Assembly: GCA_035515055.1 (NCBI GenBank)
Contig: DATJBV010000028.1
Span: 6,825 to 70,824, forward strand
DNA length: 64,000 nt
Reading direction: 5' to 3'
DNA from: Pollutimonas sp035515055
GTDB lineage: Bacteria; Pseudomonadota; Gammaproteobacteria; Burkholderiales; Burkholderiaceae_B
Positions 26,431-35,565 of the stretch are shown here, piece by piece; position 1 is the stretch's first letter, and each line of letters opens with the position of its first letter. A program made the position numbers and the translations under genes. The notes under the pieces are model-generated. The model saw only the letters and a list, made by a program, of their open reading frames with translations, was not told the DNA's origin and made no database searches.

Positions 26431-27936
26431 ATGATGCTTTCTACTTATGTAGCCAATAGCAAACTTAAGCGTTTGGTGGCGGGTGCGTCTATTGGCGTGT
26501 TGGTCGCACTCTCGCCCCTAGGCCCTGTGGCCACCGCGCAGAATGTTCAGGCGCCAACGCTCTCGGTGCCGGATTTCACGTCAATCGTGGCCAAGACGGA
26601 AGGTTCGGTCGTCAATATTCGTACCACCGAGGCCGTGCCCGTACGTGGCCCGGGAATGGGGCCCAATAGCAACGACCCCTACGAAATGTTCCGCTGGTTT
26701 TTTGGCCCGGACTTCGTGCCTCCCGGCATGCCGGGCCAGGGTCCGCGCCAGCGCAATTCGCCCATGCCCGCGCCTTCCGAGAAAGAGCGCACCGTCCCGC
26801 GCGGCGTGGGGTCCGGATTCATTATTTCCGACGATGGGTACGTGCTGACAAACAATCACGTGGTCGCCAAGGCCAACGGGATCTTCGTCACCATGACGTC
26901 GGGCAAGGAGTACCCAGCCAAAGTAATCGGTACGGATCCGCGTACCGATGTGGCACTTCTGAAGATCGAGGCCAAGGACCTCACCGCATTGCCTATCGGT
27001 GATTCGAACTCACTCAAGAAGGGACAGTGGGTGTTGGCCATTGGTTCGCCATTCGGGCTGGATTCAACGGTCACGTCGGGCATCGTCAGCGCCATTAATC
27101 GCGATACCGGCGACTATCTGCCTTTCATCCAGACCGATGTGGCGGTGAATCCGGGCAACTCCGGCGGCCCTCTTATTGATCTCGCTGGCCGAGTCGTGGG
27201 TGTGAATTCCCAGATTATCTCGCAAAGCGGCGGCTTCATGGGTATTTCCCTGGCGATTCCCATCGATGAAGTGATGCGGGTCGTCGAACAGCTCAAGGCG
27301 CACGGCAAGGTAACGCGCGGCCGCATAGGCGTGCAAATCGGCCCCGTCTCCGACGATGTCGCGAAGGCCATCGGCCTGCCCAACGCCTTGGGCGCCATGG
27401 TGAGCAAGGTCGAGCAGGGCGGGCCGGCCGAAGGCGCCGGCATACGCTCGGGCGATGTCATCACCAAGTTCGATGGCAAGGCGATCAATCACATGACCGA
27501 TTTGCCCCGCATTGTCGGTTCGACCAAACCAGGCAGCCGCGTGCCTATGGAAGTGTGGCGCAAGGGCAAGTCGGTTACGCTGCAAGTGAAAGTAGCCGAG
27601 ATGCCCTCCGCTGAGAGCGAAGTAGCCGCGGCCGAGCCTGAAGCGCCAAAGGCATCGCCCGTCGATGCGTTGGGGCTGAAAGTCACGGAAGTGCCTGAAG
27701 CGCTGCGGGCCAAGCAGGAGGTTAGCGGGGGTGTGCAGGTGGCTGAAGCGGAAGGTCCCGCCGCAGCCGCCGGACTGGCGCCGGGCGACATCATCCTGAC
27801 GGTCAATGATACCGATGTGACGGGCCCCGACCAGTATGCCAAGCTGGTGGCCGGGCTCGACAAGTCGCGGGCGGCGGCGCTATTGGTCATGCGCGGTGAA
27901 CAATCGCAGTGGGTGACCGTCATGCCAGGAAAATAA
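26431..27936 (+). CDS. mucD: Periplasmic serine protease DegP/MucD
   Basis: HtrA-family protease and chaperone that degrades misfolded envelope proteins. 501 residues: signal peptide to about residue 37, protease domain with His143 (NNHVV), Asp173 (RTDVALLK) and Ser244 (GNSGGPL), then two PDZ domains. A Met/Pro/Gly-rich loop near residues 92-118 is the regulatory LA-type loop. Two ATG codons are adjacent at the start. Last gene of the rpoE unit, ending in a strong terminator. Confidence 0.95.
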   Translation: MMLSTYVANSKLKRLVAGASIGVLVALSPLGPVATAQNVQAPTLSVPDFTSIVAKTEGSVVNIRTTEAVPVRGPGMGPNSNDPYEMFRWFFGPDFVPPGMPGQGPRQRNSPMPAPSEKERTVPRGVGSGFIISDDGYVLTNNHVVAKANGIFVTMTSGKEYPAKVIGTDPRTDVALLKIEAKDLTALPIGDSNSLKKGQWVLAIGSPFGLDSTVTSGIVSAINRDTGDYLPFIQTDVAVNPGNSGGPLIDLAGRVVGVNSQIISQSGGFMGISLAIPIDEVMRVVEQLKAHGKVTRGRIGVQIGPVSDDVAKAIGLPNALGAMVSKVEQGGPAEGAGIRSGDVITKFDGKAINHMTDLPRIVGSTKPGSRVPMEVWRKGKSVTLQVKVAEMPSAESEVAAAEPEAPKASPVDALGLKVTEVPEALRAKQEVSGGVQVAEAEGPAAAAGLAPGDIILTVNDTDVTGPDQYAKLVAGLDKSRAAALLVMRGEQSQWVTVMPGK

Positions 27937-27969
27937 TCTGCCGAAAACGGCTAAAATGGCGTACTTGCT

Positions 27970-27997
27970 AAAGGGGGCGCCCTCGGCGCCCCCTTTT
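27970..27997 (+). terminator. Terminator after mucD
   Basis: GGGGGCGCC and GGCGCCCCC form a 9-bp stem with a 3-base loop, extended by AAA/TTT pairs and followed by TTTT. It separates the rpoE-mucD unit from lepA. Confidence 0.88.
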
Positions 27998-28053
27998 CGT
28001 GCTTTCTTTAATACTTTGCCCATGGCTTTTGGTGGGCTTTTTTTATCCGGTTT

Positions 28054-29847
28054 ATGGACCACATCCGCAACTTCTCGATTATTGCTCATATTGACCACGG
28101 CAAGTCCACGCTCGCCGATCGCCTGATCCATCGTTGCGGAGGATTAGCCGATCGGGAAATGTCGTCGCAAGTCCTCGACTCGATGGACATCGAACGAGAG
28201 CGCGGAATCACGATCAAGGCACAGACGGCCGCGCTCAGCTATAAGGCCAAAGACGGGCGGGTCTATGCATTCAATCTCATCGACACCCCGGGCCACGTCG
28301 ACTTCTCGTATGAAGTCAGCCGCTCACTGTCGGCTTGCGAGGGGGCGCTGCTTGTCGTCGACGCCACCCAGGGCGTCGAAGCCCAGACGGTCGCCAACTG
28401 CTACACCGCCATCGAGCTGGGGGTCGAGGTCGTGCCGGTACTCAACAAGATGGACTTGGCGTCGGCCGACCCAGAGGGCGCTCGCCAGGAAGTCGAAGAC
28501 GTCATCGGCATCGACGCCTCCGACGCCATTCTCTGCAGTGCCAAGACGGGCATGGGCATAGACGACATACTGGAAACCATAGTCGCCAAAATTCCGCCGC
28601 CTAAGGGCGACGCGGCGAAGCCGCTACAGGCGCTCATCATCGACTCATGGTTCGACAACTACGTTGGCGTCGTCATGCTGGTTCGCATTGTCAATGGCGT
28701 GCTTCGGCCGAAGGATAAAATCCTCCTGATGGCGACGGGCTTTACCCATTTATGCGAGCAAATAGGCGTCTTCACGCCAAAATCAGAGCCGCGCAAAGAA
28801 CTGTCCGCCGGTTCGGTGGGATTCGTCATCGCCGGCATCAAGGAATTGGAGCACGCGAAGGTCGGCGATACCATCACCCTGGCGGGCCGGCCCGCAGCCG
28901 AAGCGCTGCCCGGCTTCAAAGAGGTGAAGCCGCAGGTCTTCGCAGGCTTGTATCCTGTGGAAAGCAGCGAATACGACCAGCTGCGCGACTCGCTCGAGAA
29001 GTTGAAGCTCAACGATTCATCGCTCATGTATGAGCCCGAGGTGTCCCAGGCGCTGGGCTTTGGGTTCCGCTGCGGCTTCCTTGGCCTGCTGCACATGGAG
29101 ATCGTGCAGGAACGCCTGGAGCGCGAGTTCGACATGGACATCATCACGACGGCGCCCACTGTCGTCTACGAAGTCGAAACCCGCGACGGCTCAACGCTCA
29201 TGATCGAAAGCCCTTCGCGCATGCCGGAAGTCGGCAATATCACCGAAATACGCGAACCTATCGTAACCGTCACCTTGTTCATGCCACAGGAATATGTGGG
29301 TCCGGTCATGTCGCTTTGCATGGTCAAGCGCGGGTTGCAACTGAACATGACTTATCATGGACGCCAGGTGCACCTGATGTACGAAATGCCGCTGGCTGAA
29401 ATCGTGCTGGACTTCTTCGACAAGCTCAAATCGGTATCGCGCGGTTATGCCTCCATGGACTATGAGTTCAAGGAATACCGGTCGGCCGATGTGGTGCGGG
29501 TCGATCTCCTTATCAACAGCGAACGCGTCGATGCGTTGTCCATGATGGTGCACCGGTCGAACGCCCGCTATCGCGGGCGGGAAGTGGTTACTAAAATGCG
29601 CTCGCTCATTCCGCGGCAGATGTTCGATATCGCTATCCAGTCGGCTATCGGCGCCGAGGTTATCGCACGCGAAAACGTCAAGGCCTTGCGGAAAAACGTG
29701 TTGGCCAAATGTTATGGCGGCGACATCTCCCGCAAGAAGAAGCTGCTCGAGAAACAGAAGGCGGGTAAGAAGCGCATGAAGCAAGTCGGTAATGTCGAAA
29801 TTCCCCAAGAGGCTTTCCTTGCCATCTTGCAAGTAGAGGACAAGTAA
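28054..29847 (+). CDS. lepA: Elongation factor 4 (LepA)
   Basis: Translational GTPase of 597 residues, implicated in ribosome biogenesis and back-translocation. G-domain motifs AHIDHGKSTLADRL (G1), DTPGHVDF (G3) and NKMDL (G4) lie in the first 140 residues; the C-terminal domain ending in KKRMKQVGNVEIPQEAF is LepA-specific and separates it from EF-G. lepB follows after 27 bases, as in E. coli. Confidence 0.97.
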   Translation: MDHIRNFSIIAHIDHGKSTLADRLIHRCGGLADREMSSQVLDSMDIERERGITIKAQTAALSYKAKDGRVYAFNLIDTPGHVDFSYEVSRSLSACEGALLVVDATQGVEAQTVANCYTAIELGVEVVPVLNKMDLASADPEGARQEVEDVIGIDASDAILCSAKTGMGIDDILETIVAKIPPPKGDAAKPLQALIIDSWFDNYVGVVMLVRIVNGVLRPKDKILLMATGFTHLCEQIGVFTPKSEPRKELSAGSVGFVIAGIKELEHAKVGDTITLAGRPAAEALPGFKEVKPQVFAGLYPVESSEYDQLRDSLEKLKLNDSSLMYEPEVSQALGFGFRCGFLGLLHMEIVQERLEREFDMDIITTAPTVVYEVETRDGSTLMIESPSRMPEVGNITEIREPIVTVTLFMPQEYVGPVMSLCMVKRGLQLNMTYHGRQVHLMYEMPLAEIVLDFFDKLKSVSRGYASMDYEFKEYRSADVVRVDLLINSERVDALSMMVHRSNARYRGREVVTKMRSLIPRQMFDIAIQSAIGAEVIARENVKALRKNVLAKCYGGDISRKKKLLEKQKAGKKRMKQVGNVEIPQEAFLAILQVEDK

Positions 29848-29874
29848 CTTGAACAACAACAAGGCGTTTTCAGT

Positions 29875-30762
29875 ATGAGCTGGGACTTTGCACTGGTTTT
29901 ATTTTCGCTGTTGGTGCTCACTGGCTTGGTCTGGTGTCTGGACTTTTTCTATTTGCGCGGCCGGCGCCGCGCAGGGGCGGTCGCCGCCATGGCCGCCACT
30001 GGCCCCTCGGTAGCCGGCCTCGACCATACCGAAGCCGCGCGTATCCGCCAGCAGGCCTACGACAAGGCAAACCGAGCCCCCTGGTGGGTAGAGTATTGCG
30101 TCAGTTTCTTTCCGGTGATTTTTTTCGTCTTTGCCTTGCGGGCGTTCGTGGTCGAGCCATTCCGCATACCGTCGGGTTCAATGCTGCCCACGCTGCAAAG
30201 CGGCGATCTTATCCTGGTGAACAAGTTTGAATACGGCATTCGTTTGCCCGTGATAGACAAGAAAGTCGTCGACCTTGGTGTGCCCGCGCGTGGCGATGTC
30301 ATGGTGTTTCGTTATCCGGTCGACCCGTCTGTGGACTATATCAAGCGGGTTGTAGGTGTGCCCGGGGATGTGGTCGAATACCAGAACAAAACGCTATCGA
30401 TCAACGGCAAGCCTATTGATCTCGTACGCGACGGCGACTATTTCGAGCCGGACCGCTCCGCCTATGTAGGGCGTTATACCGAACAACTCGGCGCCGTGAA
30501 GCATAAGGTATTGCTGAATAAGCAGGCCGGACAGGACTACATGGCCATCTCCGATTACCCGTACCGTGGTAATTGCGAATACCTGGGTACCGGCGTACGT
30601 TGCACTGTGCCTGAAGGCCATTATTTCATGATGGGCGACAACCGCGACAACAGTCTTGATAGCCGTTACTGGGGCTTTGTTCCCGACAAATACATCGTTG
30701 GAAGAGCCTTCTTCATCTGGATGAACTTCAGCGAGCCTGGCCGTATTGGCCGGTTCCAGTAA
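29875..30762 (+). CDS. lepB: Signal peptidase I
   Basis: Inner-membrane serine/lysine protease that removes signal peptides from exported proteins. 295 residues. Two membrane segments (about 5-25 and 78-98), then catalytic Ser near residue 102 in FRIPSGSMLPTL and Lys near 157 in VDYIKRVVGVPGD; MMGDNRDNSLDSRYWG is the C-terminal signature. Its stop shares one base with the rnc start. Confidence 0.96.
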   Translation: MSWDFALVLFSLLVLTGLVWCLDFFYLRGRRRAGAVAAMAATGPSVAGLDHTEAARIRQQAYDKANRAPWWVEYCVSFFPVIFFVFALRAFVVEPFRIPSGSMLPTLQSGDLILVNKFEYGIRLPVIDKKVVDLGVPARGDVMVFRYPVDPSVDYIKRVVGVPGDVVEYQNKTLSINGKPIDLVRDGDYFEPDRSAYVGRYTEQLGAVKHKVLLNKQAGQDYMAISDYPYRGNCEYLGTGVRCTVPEGHYFMMGDNRDNSLDSRYWGFVPDKYIVGRAFFIWMNFSEPGRIGRFQ

Positions 30763-31520
30763 TGGTTACAGTGGCTACGCTCGAACAGGCGCTGGATTAC
30801 AAGTTCACGAACAGCGTGCTGCTGCAGCAGGCGCTTACGCATCGCAGCCATAGCGCTCACCACAACGAACGCCTCGAGTTTCTTGGCGATTCGGTACTTA
30901 ATTTTGTGGTGGCGGCCTTGCTGTTCGAGCGGTTTCCAAAAATCGACGAGGGCGACTTGTCGCGCTTGCGGGCCAACTTGGTCAAGCAGTCGTCGCTGGC
31001 CGATATTGCAATCAAGCTCTCACTGTCGCAGCATTTGCGTCTGGGAGAGGGCGAACTCAAAAGCGGGGGCTTCCGGCGCCCGTCTATCCTTGCCGACGCG
31101 CTAGAGGCCGTCTTGGGTGCCGTCTTTCTGGACGGCGGATTCGTTGCGGCGCAAAGGGTAATTGCGCGCCAGTACGAGCCTATACTGGTCAGTGTCAACC
31201 CCAAAACCCTAGGCAAGGATCCCAAGACACTGCTCCAGGAATTATTACAGGCGCGCAAGCTGGATTTGCCCACTTATACGGTAATTGCCACGCATGGAGC
31301 AGCGCATAACCAGTTGTTCGAAGTCGAATGCCTGGTGCCTAAGCTAGAAATTCGGGTGTGTGCGGGTGGTGCGAGCCGCCGCGCGGCCGAGCAGTCCGCC
31401 GCGGAGCTTGCCATCGGCGCCATCGACGCATTGGCGCCAGCCAAGGGCGCGCGTAATACACGTGCTCGTAAATCAACACAGTTATCATTGCCTGTGGCAG
31501 TGTCCCAGGAGAACAAATGA
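30762..31520 (+). CDS. rnc: Ribonuclease III
   Basis: Double-strand-specific endonuclease that processes rRNA precursors and regulates mRNAs. 252 residues: nuclease domain with signature HNERLEFLGDSVLNFVV (about residues 28-44) and a double-stranded RNA-binding domain from about 155. A lysine/arginine-rich tail (KGARNTRARKSTQ) follows. Coupled to lepB upstream and overlapping era by four bases downstream. Confidence 0.96.
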   Translation: MVTVATLEQALDYKFTNSVLLQQALTHRSHSAHHNERLEFLGDSVLNFVVAALLFERFPKIDEGDLSRLRANLVKQSSLADIAIKLSLSQHLRLGEGELKSGGFRRPSILADALEAVLGAVFLDGGFVAAQRVIARQYEPILVSVNPKTLGKDPKTLLQELLQARKLDLPTYTVIATHGAAHNQLFEVECLVPKLEIRVCAGGASRRAAEQSAAELAIGAIDALAPAKGARNTRARKSTQLSLPVAVSQENK

Positions 31521-32404
31521 GCCAAGCGCACCGTTGCGGCTTCGTCGCTATCGTCGGACGCCCGAACGTGGGTAAATCCACGCTCGCCAACGCCTTGATC
31601 GGCAGCAAAATATCCATTGTTTCGCGCAAGGCGCAAACGACGCGGCACCGTATACACGGCGTCCTCACGCGTGAGCATGAACAATTCGTTTTCGTGGATA
31701 CCCCCGGATTCCAGACCCGTCATGGCGGCGCCATGAACAGGATGATGAACCGGGTTGTCACGCAGGCGTTGGCGGATGTGGACGCGGTCGTCCATGTGGT
31801 CGAGGCAGGCAAGTGGTCGCCGGGCGATGAGCAGTTATTGCCGTTACTGCCCAAGTCGGGCAACACCATACTCGTCGTGAATAAAGTCGATGCCCTGAAA
31901 AGCAAGAATGACATGTTCGCCTACGTCAGCAAGATCATGGCCTTGTACCCGTACTCGGCCGTGGTGCCCGTTAGCGCATTGCGCGGCGTGCAACTCGACA
32001 CATTGCTCGACGAAATTGCCGCGCGCCTGCCTGAAGGCGAGCCGATGTTCGAGGCCGATACGCTTACCGACCGGCCCATGCGCTTTATCGTGGCAGAACT
32101 CATACGCGAAAAGATTTTCCGGCTCGTGGGCGACGAATTGCCTTACGGGTGCACGGTCGTCATTGAAGAATGGGAAGAAAATGACACCGGCGTGAAGGTG
32201 GCGGCATGCATTGTGGTCGAACGTGAAACCCATCGGCCCATTCTCTTGGGCGCGGGCGGCGGACACATGAAGCGCATCGCATCCGAAGCGCGTCAAGACA
32301 TGGTCAAGCTGCTCGATAAAGTCGTTTACCTGGATGTCTATATCAAGGTGCGCAAAGGTTGGTCGGATCGCGAAAGCGCTCTGCGCGAACTGGGATATGA
32401 GTAG
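31517..32404 (+). CDS. era: GTPase Era
   Basis: Essential GTPase for 16S rRNA maturation and 30S assembly. 295 residues. GRPNVGKSTLANALIG (G1), FVDTPGF (G3) and VVNKVDAL (G4) form the G domain; the C-terminal KH domain includes VIEEWEENDTGVKVAA and ILLGAGGGHMKRIASEARQD. The rnc-era-recO order is the classical one; era overlaps recO by eight bases. Confidence 0.97.
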   Translation: MSQAHRCGFVAIVGRPNVGKSTLANALIGSKISIVSRKAQTTRHRIHGVLTREHEQFVFVDTPGFQTRHGGAMNRMMNRVVTQALADVDAVVHVVEAGKWSPGDEQLLPLLPKSGNTILVVNKVDALKSKNDMFAYVSKIMALYPYSAVVPVSALRGVQLDTLLDEIAARLPEGEPMFEADTLTDRPMRFIVAELIREKIFRLVGDELPYGCTVVIEEWEENDTGVKVAACIVVERETHRPILLGAGGGHMKRIASEARQDMVKLLDKVVYLDVYIKVRKGWSDRESALRELGYE

Positions 32405-32990
32405 ACGAGCGCAGCGCGTTCAAGATGCGGCCGGGTATTTATTGCATTCCGCCGCGTGGCGGGAGACATCGCTGATTGTCCAGATTTTCACCCGTGAATA
32501 CGGCATCTTGGCACTGGTTGCAAAAGGCGCCAAGCGCCCCTATTCGGTGCTTAGGCCAGTATTATGCGCTTTTCAGCCTTTAGCCTTGTCCTGGAGCGGC
32601 TCGGGCGAGGTCAAGACCCTGACCCGCGCCGAGTGTGCGGGCATCCGCCCCCTGTCGGGCCGCGCCTTTATGTCGGCCTGGTACATGAATGAGCTTCTTT
32701 TGCGCCTGCTACCGCGTGAAGACGCCCATCCAGCCCTATACGACGCCTATGACCTGGCACTGGAACAGCTGGCCGCGCCTCCACCGGCATTGAACGCGGC
32801 CGGCGCCTTGCGTCGATTCGAATGGACGTTGCTTAACGAGACCGGCTACGGGCTGGGCGACGAAACGCCGGATTTCGACGACCCGGCCCAGGAGCCCGCG
32901 CTTCGTCTTTCGTTGCGCCAGCGGCTTGCCGAGTTGATGAACCGGCCCCTATTGACCCGTAAAGTGCTGATGGAATTGCAGCGTTATTGA
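32397..32990 (+). CDS. recO: DNA repair protein RecO, unusually short
   Basis: RecO loads RecA onto single-stranded DNA with RecF/RecR. The N-terminal OB-fold part (GYLLHSAAWRETSLIVQIF, VAKGAKRPYSVLRPVL) and the helical middle (FMSAWYMNELLLRLLPREDAHP) are typical. The protein is 197 residues against 242 in E. coli: after LNETGYGLGDE the chain jumps to PDFDDPAQEPAL, leaving out much of the C-terminal segment usually present before the last helix. No frameshift is visible. Whether this is a lineage feature or a deletion is not clear. Confidence 0.85.
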   Translation: MSRRAQRVQDAAGYLLHSAAWRETSLIVQIFTREYGILALVAKGAKRPYSVLRPVLCAFQPLALSWSGSGEVKTLTRAECAGIRPLSGRAFMSAWYMNELLLRLLPREDAHPALYDAYDLALEQLAAPPPALNAAGALRRFEWTLLNETGYGLGDETPDFDDPAQEPALRLSLRQRLAELMNRPLLTRKVLMELQRY

Positions 32991-33626
32991 ATGGACAGGC
33001 TTTCCCAACCTCAAGCGGCCAGACTTTTGCAGGCCTCATCGGACACACCGTCCATTCCGCAGGTGCTGGTCCTCGACACCTGCGTTTTACTATCGAACGT
33101 ATTGCGTCAACTCTTCTTGCGTCTTGCGGCGCTGGCATGTTTCAGCCCCGCCTGGAGTCCCGTCATCGGCGACGAATGGCGACGCAATGCGGCCAGGCTG
33201 TGGAAGGTGTCGGAGGAAGAAATCGATGCCCAGTGGCTGGCATTGCAAGAGGCATTTCCCGAGGCCGACCAGGGCGACGTCACCGTCTACAAGGCAGGTC
33301 TGCACCGCAGCGACCCGAAAGACTGGCACGTGATTGCGGCGGCGCGTGCCGTCCGGGCCAGGGACGCTGCTGTGCGGGTGGGCGTCGTGACCCGCAATAT
33401 GAAGGATTTCAACCGATCGGAACTGCGCGGCCTTGGACTGGACCTTTACGATCCGGATGATTTATTGGTGCGCTGTTGGCGGCAGTACCCGACCAGTGCG
33501 TCCGATGCATTCCAAGCCATTCCCGAATACGCGCGGGCGCCCGGCAATGAAACTGAGGCGTTGGAGGTCATCCTGAAGCGCGAGCGCTTGTTCCGGTTGA
33601 ACCGGTTGTATGCGGAATCGCCATGA
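32991..33626 (+). CDS. PIN-domain protein
   Basis: 211 residues with a PIN nuclease-like fold: QVLVLDTCVLL (Asp29), GDEWRRNA (Glu62), DPKDWHVIAAAR (Asp111) and VTRNMKDF (Asp139) give the set of acidic residues for metal binding. No antitoxin gene is adjacent, so it does not look like a VapBC pair; a housekeeping RNase or nucleotide-binding role is possible. It starts on the base after the recO stop and overlaps rarD by four bases, so it is in the same transcript. Confidence 0.72.
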   Translation: MDRLSQPQAARLLQASSDTPSIPQVLVLDTCVLLSNVLRQLFLRLAALACFSPAWSPVIGDEWRRNAARLWKVSEEEIDAQWLALQEAFPEADQGDVTVYKAGLHRSDPKDWHVIAAARAVRARDAAVRVGVVTRNMKDFNRSELRGLGLDLYDPDDLLVRCWRQYPTSASDAFQAIPEYARAPGNETEALEVILKRERLFRLNRLYAESP

Positions 33627-34516
33627 GGCGGGGCGTCGCGCTGTCCGTCTTGTCGTCGTTTTTATTTGCCGCACTGTATTACTACACTACCGTATTGGAT
33701 CCGCTGGATGGTGAAGCCATCTTCGCATGGCGCATCGTACTCGGCCTGCCTGCCCTGGCGATATTGATATCGCGGTCGCGCGGTTGGGGCGAGGTGGCTG
33801 CGATCGCTGGCCGGTTGCGTACCGAGCCGCAGTTGTGGCTGCTGCTGGCGCTGAGCGCGGCGTTGATCGGGGTGCAGCTATGGCTGTTCGTGTGGGCGCC
33901 GCTGCACCAGAAGGCATTGGACGTTTCCATGGGTTACTTCCTTCTGCCGCTGATGATGGTGCTGACTGGACGCGTGTTCTACAGTGAACGGCTGAGCCGG
34001 ATCCAGACACTGGCGGTCGTGCTTGCCGCTGCGGGCGTGACCCACGAACTGTTCCGCCAGGCGTCGTTTTCATGGGCGACCGCGGTTGTGGTTCTAGGCT
34101 ATCCACCATACTTCATGCTGCGCCGGTATTTGCGCATAGGCTCGCTCAGTACCTTATGGTATGACATGTTGTTCATCTTGCCCGGTGCCGTATTCCTCTT
34201 GTACATGCAGGACACCAGCGTGCTGGCGCAGTTCATCTCGCACCCTGGTCTGCTCGCGCTGGTGCCCTTGTTAGGTCTCATCAGCTCGGCTGCGCTCATC
34301 GCGTATATATCCGCGAGCCGGCTCTTGCCGCTGGGCTTGTTCGGCATCCTGGGCTATGTAGAACCCATATTATTATTTTGGGTGGCGTACCTGCTGCTGG
34401 CCGAGCCCGTAGCGGCGGCGGCTTGGCCCACCTACATACCGATATGGATGGCGGTCGTCTTGATGGCGGGCGAGGGCGCCCTGAAATGGAAAAATGCAAA
34501 AGGGCGCAAGGTCTGA
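33623..34516 (+). CDS. rarD: EamA/RarD family transporter
   Basis: 297-residue inner-membrane protein with about ten membrane segments. LYYYTTVLDPLDGEAIFAWRI at the start, NxxVWAPLHQKALDVSMGYF-like residues near 90-110 and YVEPILLFWVAYLLLAEP near 245 are typical of RarD (DMT superfamily). Substrate unknown. ATGA overlap with the PIN gene. The stop codon lies inside the terminator hairpin. Confidence 0.85.
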   Translation: MRRGVALSVLSSFLFAALYYYTTVLDPLDGEAIFAWRIVLGLPALAILISRSRGWGEVAAIAGRLRTEPQLWLLLALSAALIGVQLWLFVWAPLHQKALDVSMGYFLLPLMMVLTGRVFYSERLSRIQTLAVVLAAAGVTHELFRQASFSWATAVVVLGYPPYFMLRRYLRIGSLSTLWYDMLFILPGAVFLLYMQDTSVLAQFISHPGLLALVPLLGLISSAALIAYISASRLLPLGLFGILGYVEPILLFWVAYLLLAEPVAAAAWPTYIPIWMAVVLMAGEGALKWKNAKGRKV

Positions 34517-34532
34517 CCTTGCGCCCTTTTTT
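34498..34532. terminator. Terminator shared by rarD and the BI-1 gene
   Basis: AAAAGGGCGCAAGGTC and its complement form a stem of up to 16 bp around a single central base (the innermost pairs would open as loop), followed by TTTTTT. The left arm contains the last five codons of rarD and the stop lies in the loop. The A-run on the other side makes it work for the convergent BI-1 gene as well. Confidence 0.9.
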
Positions 34533-34583
34533 ATTGCTCGGCGTTCGCCGCGCATTGGCTGCCTGTGAAATTGGGCTTGCGCC

Positions 34584-35285
34584 TTATTCGCGATCGCCGC
34601 CGAAGATGCCCAGCAGCATGAGCAAATTAACAAAAATGTTGTAGACATCCAGGTAAATGGCCAATGTTGCGGAAACATAGTTGGTTTCCCCGCCATTGAT
34701 CACGCGCTGCAGGTCAACCAGGAGCAGTGCGGAAAAGATCGCGATGGCCATGACCGAGACCGTGAGCATGAGGGCCGGCAGTTGCAGGAAGATATTGGCG
34801 ACCGAAGCTACGATCAAGATCACGACCCCGATGATCAGGAACTTCTGCATTCCCGAAAAATCGCGTTTACTGGTCGTGGCAATGCTGGCCATGACGCCAA
34901 ATACCGTTGCCGTGCCTCCGAAAGCCAGCATGATGAGTTGTGAACCATTGCTGAAGCCCATGACGTGACCCAGCATGCGCGACAGCATGATGCCCATGAA
35001 AAAGGTGAAAGCCAGCAGCAGGGCAACGCCGACTGAGCTATTCTTGTTCCGCTCGATCAAGTACATGAGGCCGAAGGCGCCGATCAGGAATACGATGGCG
35101 CTGGTTCCGGGACTCGCGCCCATGACCTGGTTGATGCCGGTATTCAGGCCTACCAGGGCACCCAGTACGGTGGGAACGAGCGAAAGCGCAAGCAGCCAGT
35201 AGGTGTTGCGCATGACGCGATTGCGCACAGCCTGAGCGGGAGCGTAGACGCCCCCTTCGGGTAGGGTTTGACGAAGGTCGCTCAT
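34584..35285 (-). CDS. Bax inhibitor-1 family membrane protein (YccA/YbhL-like)
   Basis: 233-residue inner-membrane protein with seven hydrophobic segments and the BI-1 family look (NTYWLLALSLVPTVLGALVG, YLDVYNIFVNLLMLLGIFGG). YccA of E. coli modulates the FtsH protease; YbhL is another member, and the two are not separated here. AAAGGA lies seven bases before the ATG. Confidence 0.85.
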   Translation of the reverse strand: MSDLRQTLPEGGVYAPAQAVRNRVMRNTYWLLALSLVPTVLGALVGLNTGINQVMGASPGTSAIVFLIGAFGLMYLIERNKNSSVGVALLLAFTFFMGIMLSRMLGHVMGFSNGSQLIMLAFGGTATVFGVMASIATTSKRDFSGMQKFLIIGVVILIVASVANIFLQLPALMLTVSVMAIAIFSALLLVDLQRVINGGETNYVSATLAIYLDVYNIFVNLLMLLGIFGGDRE

Positions 35286-35565
35286 GTTGTATCCTTTGAA
35301 TGGTGATGCTTGGGGTTATGCATGGTGCTAGGATAACTTACAAGCGGCTGAATATGCAATACGGGTGCTGAGCTGGTGGCGGCATCGTCCACGGTTTTGT
35401 TTGGTATCTGAACCGGCGGCGGTGGCGGGGACGAGCCCGAGAGGGTGAGCGCATGCCGTTTCTTCTCCAGCCAAATAATGTGGCATAAGAAGGCCAAGCA
35501 CGCCGACCGTCCCCACATCCGCCAACACAATCTAACGTGTTAAAGACCCAGGCCCGAGACGCGTA
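35286..35565. other. Gap between holC and the BI-1 gene
   Basis: This 280-base gap has no convincing gene. A minus-strand frame of 82 codons (35282-35530) overlaps the BI-1 start, but it is rich in Pro and His runs and has no family look. The space probably holds the BI-1 promoter. Confidence 0.45.

Noticed and set aside
32991..33626. Reading the PIN-domain gene as a VapC toxin
   Set aside because: No antitoxin gene is adjacent and the protein is longer than typical VapC; it is embedded in a housekeeping transcript.
35282..35530. 82-codon minus-strand frame between holC and the BI-1 gene with an ATGA overlap
   Set aside because: The overlap looks like coupling, but the composition (Pro run, His run) is not protein-like and another frame in the same stretch is equally open.
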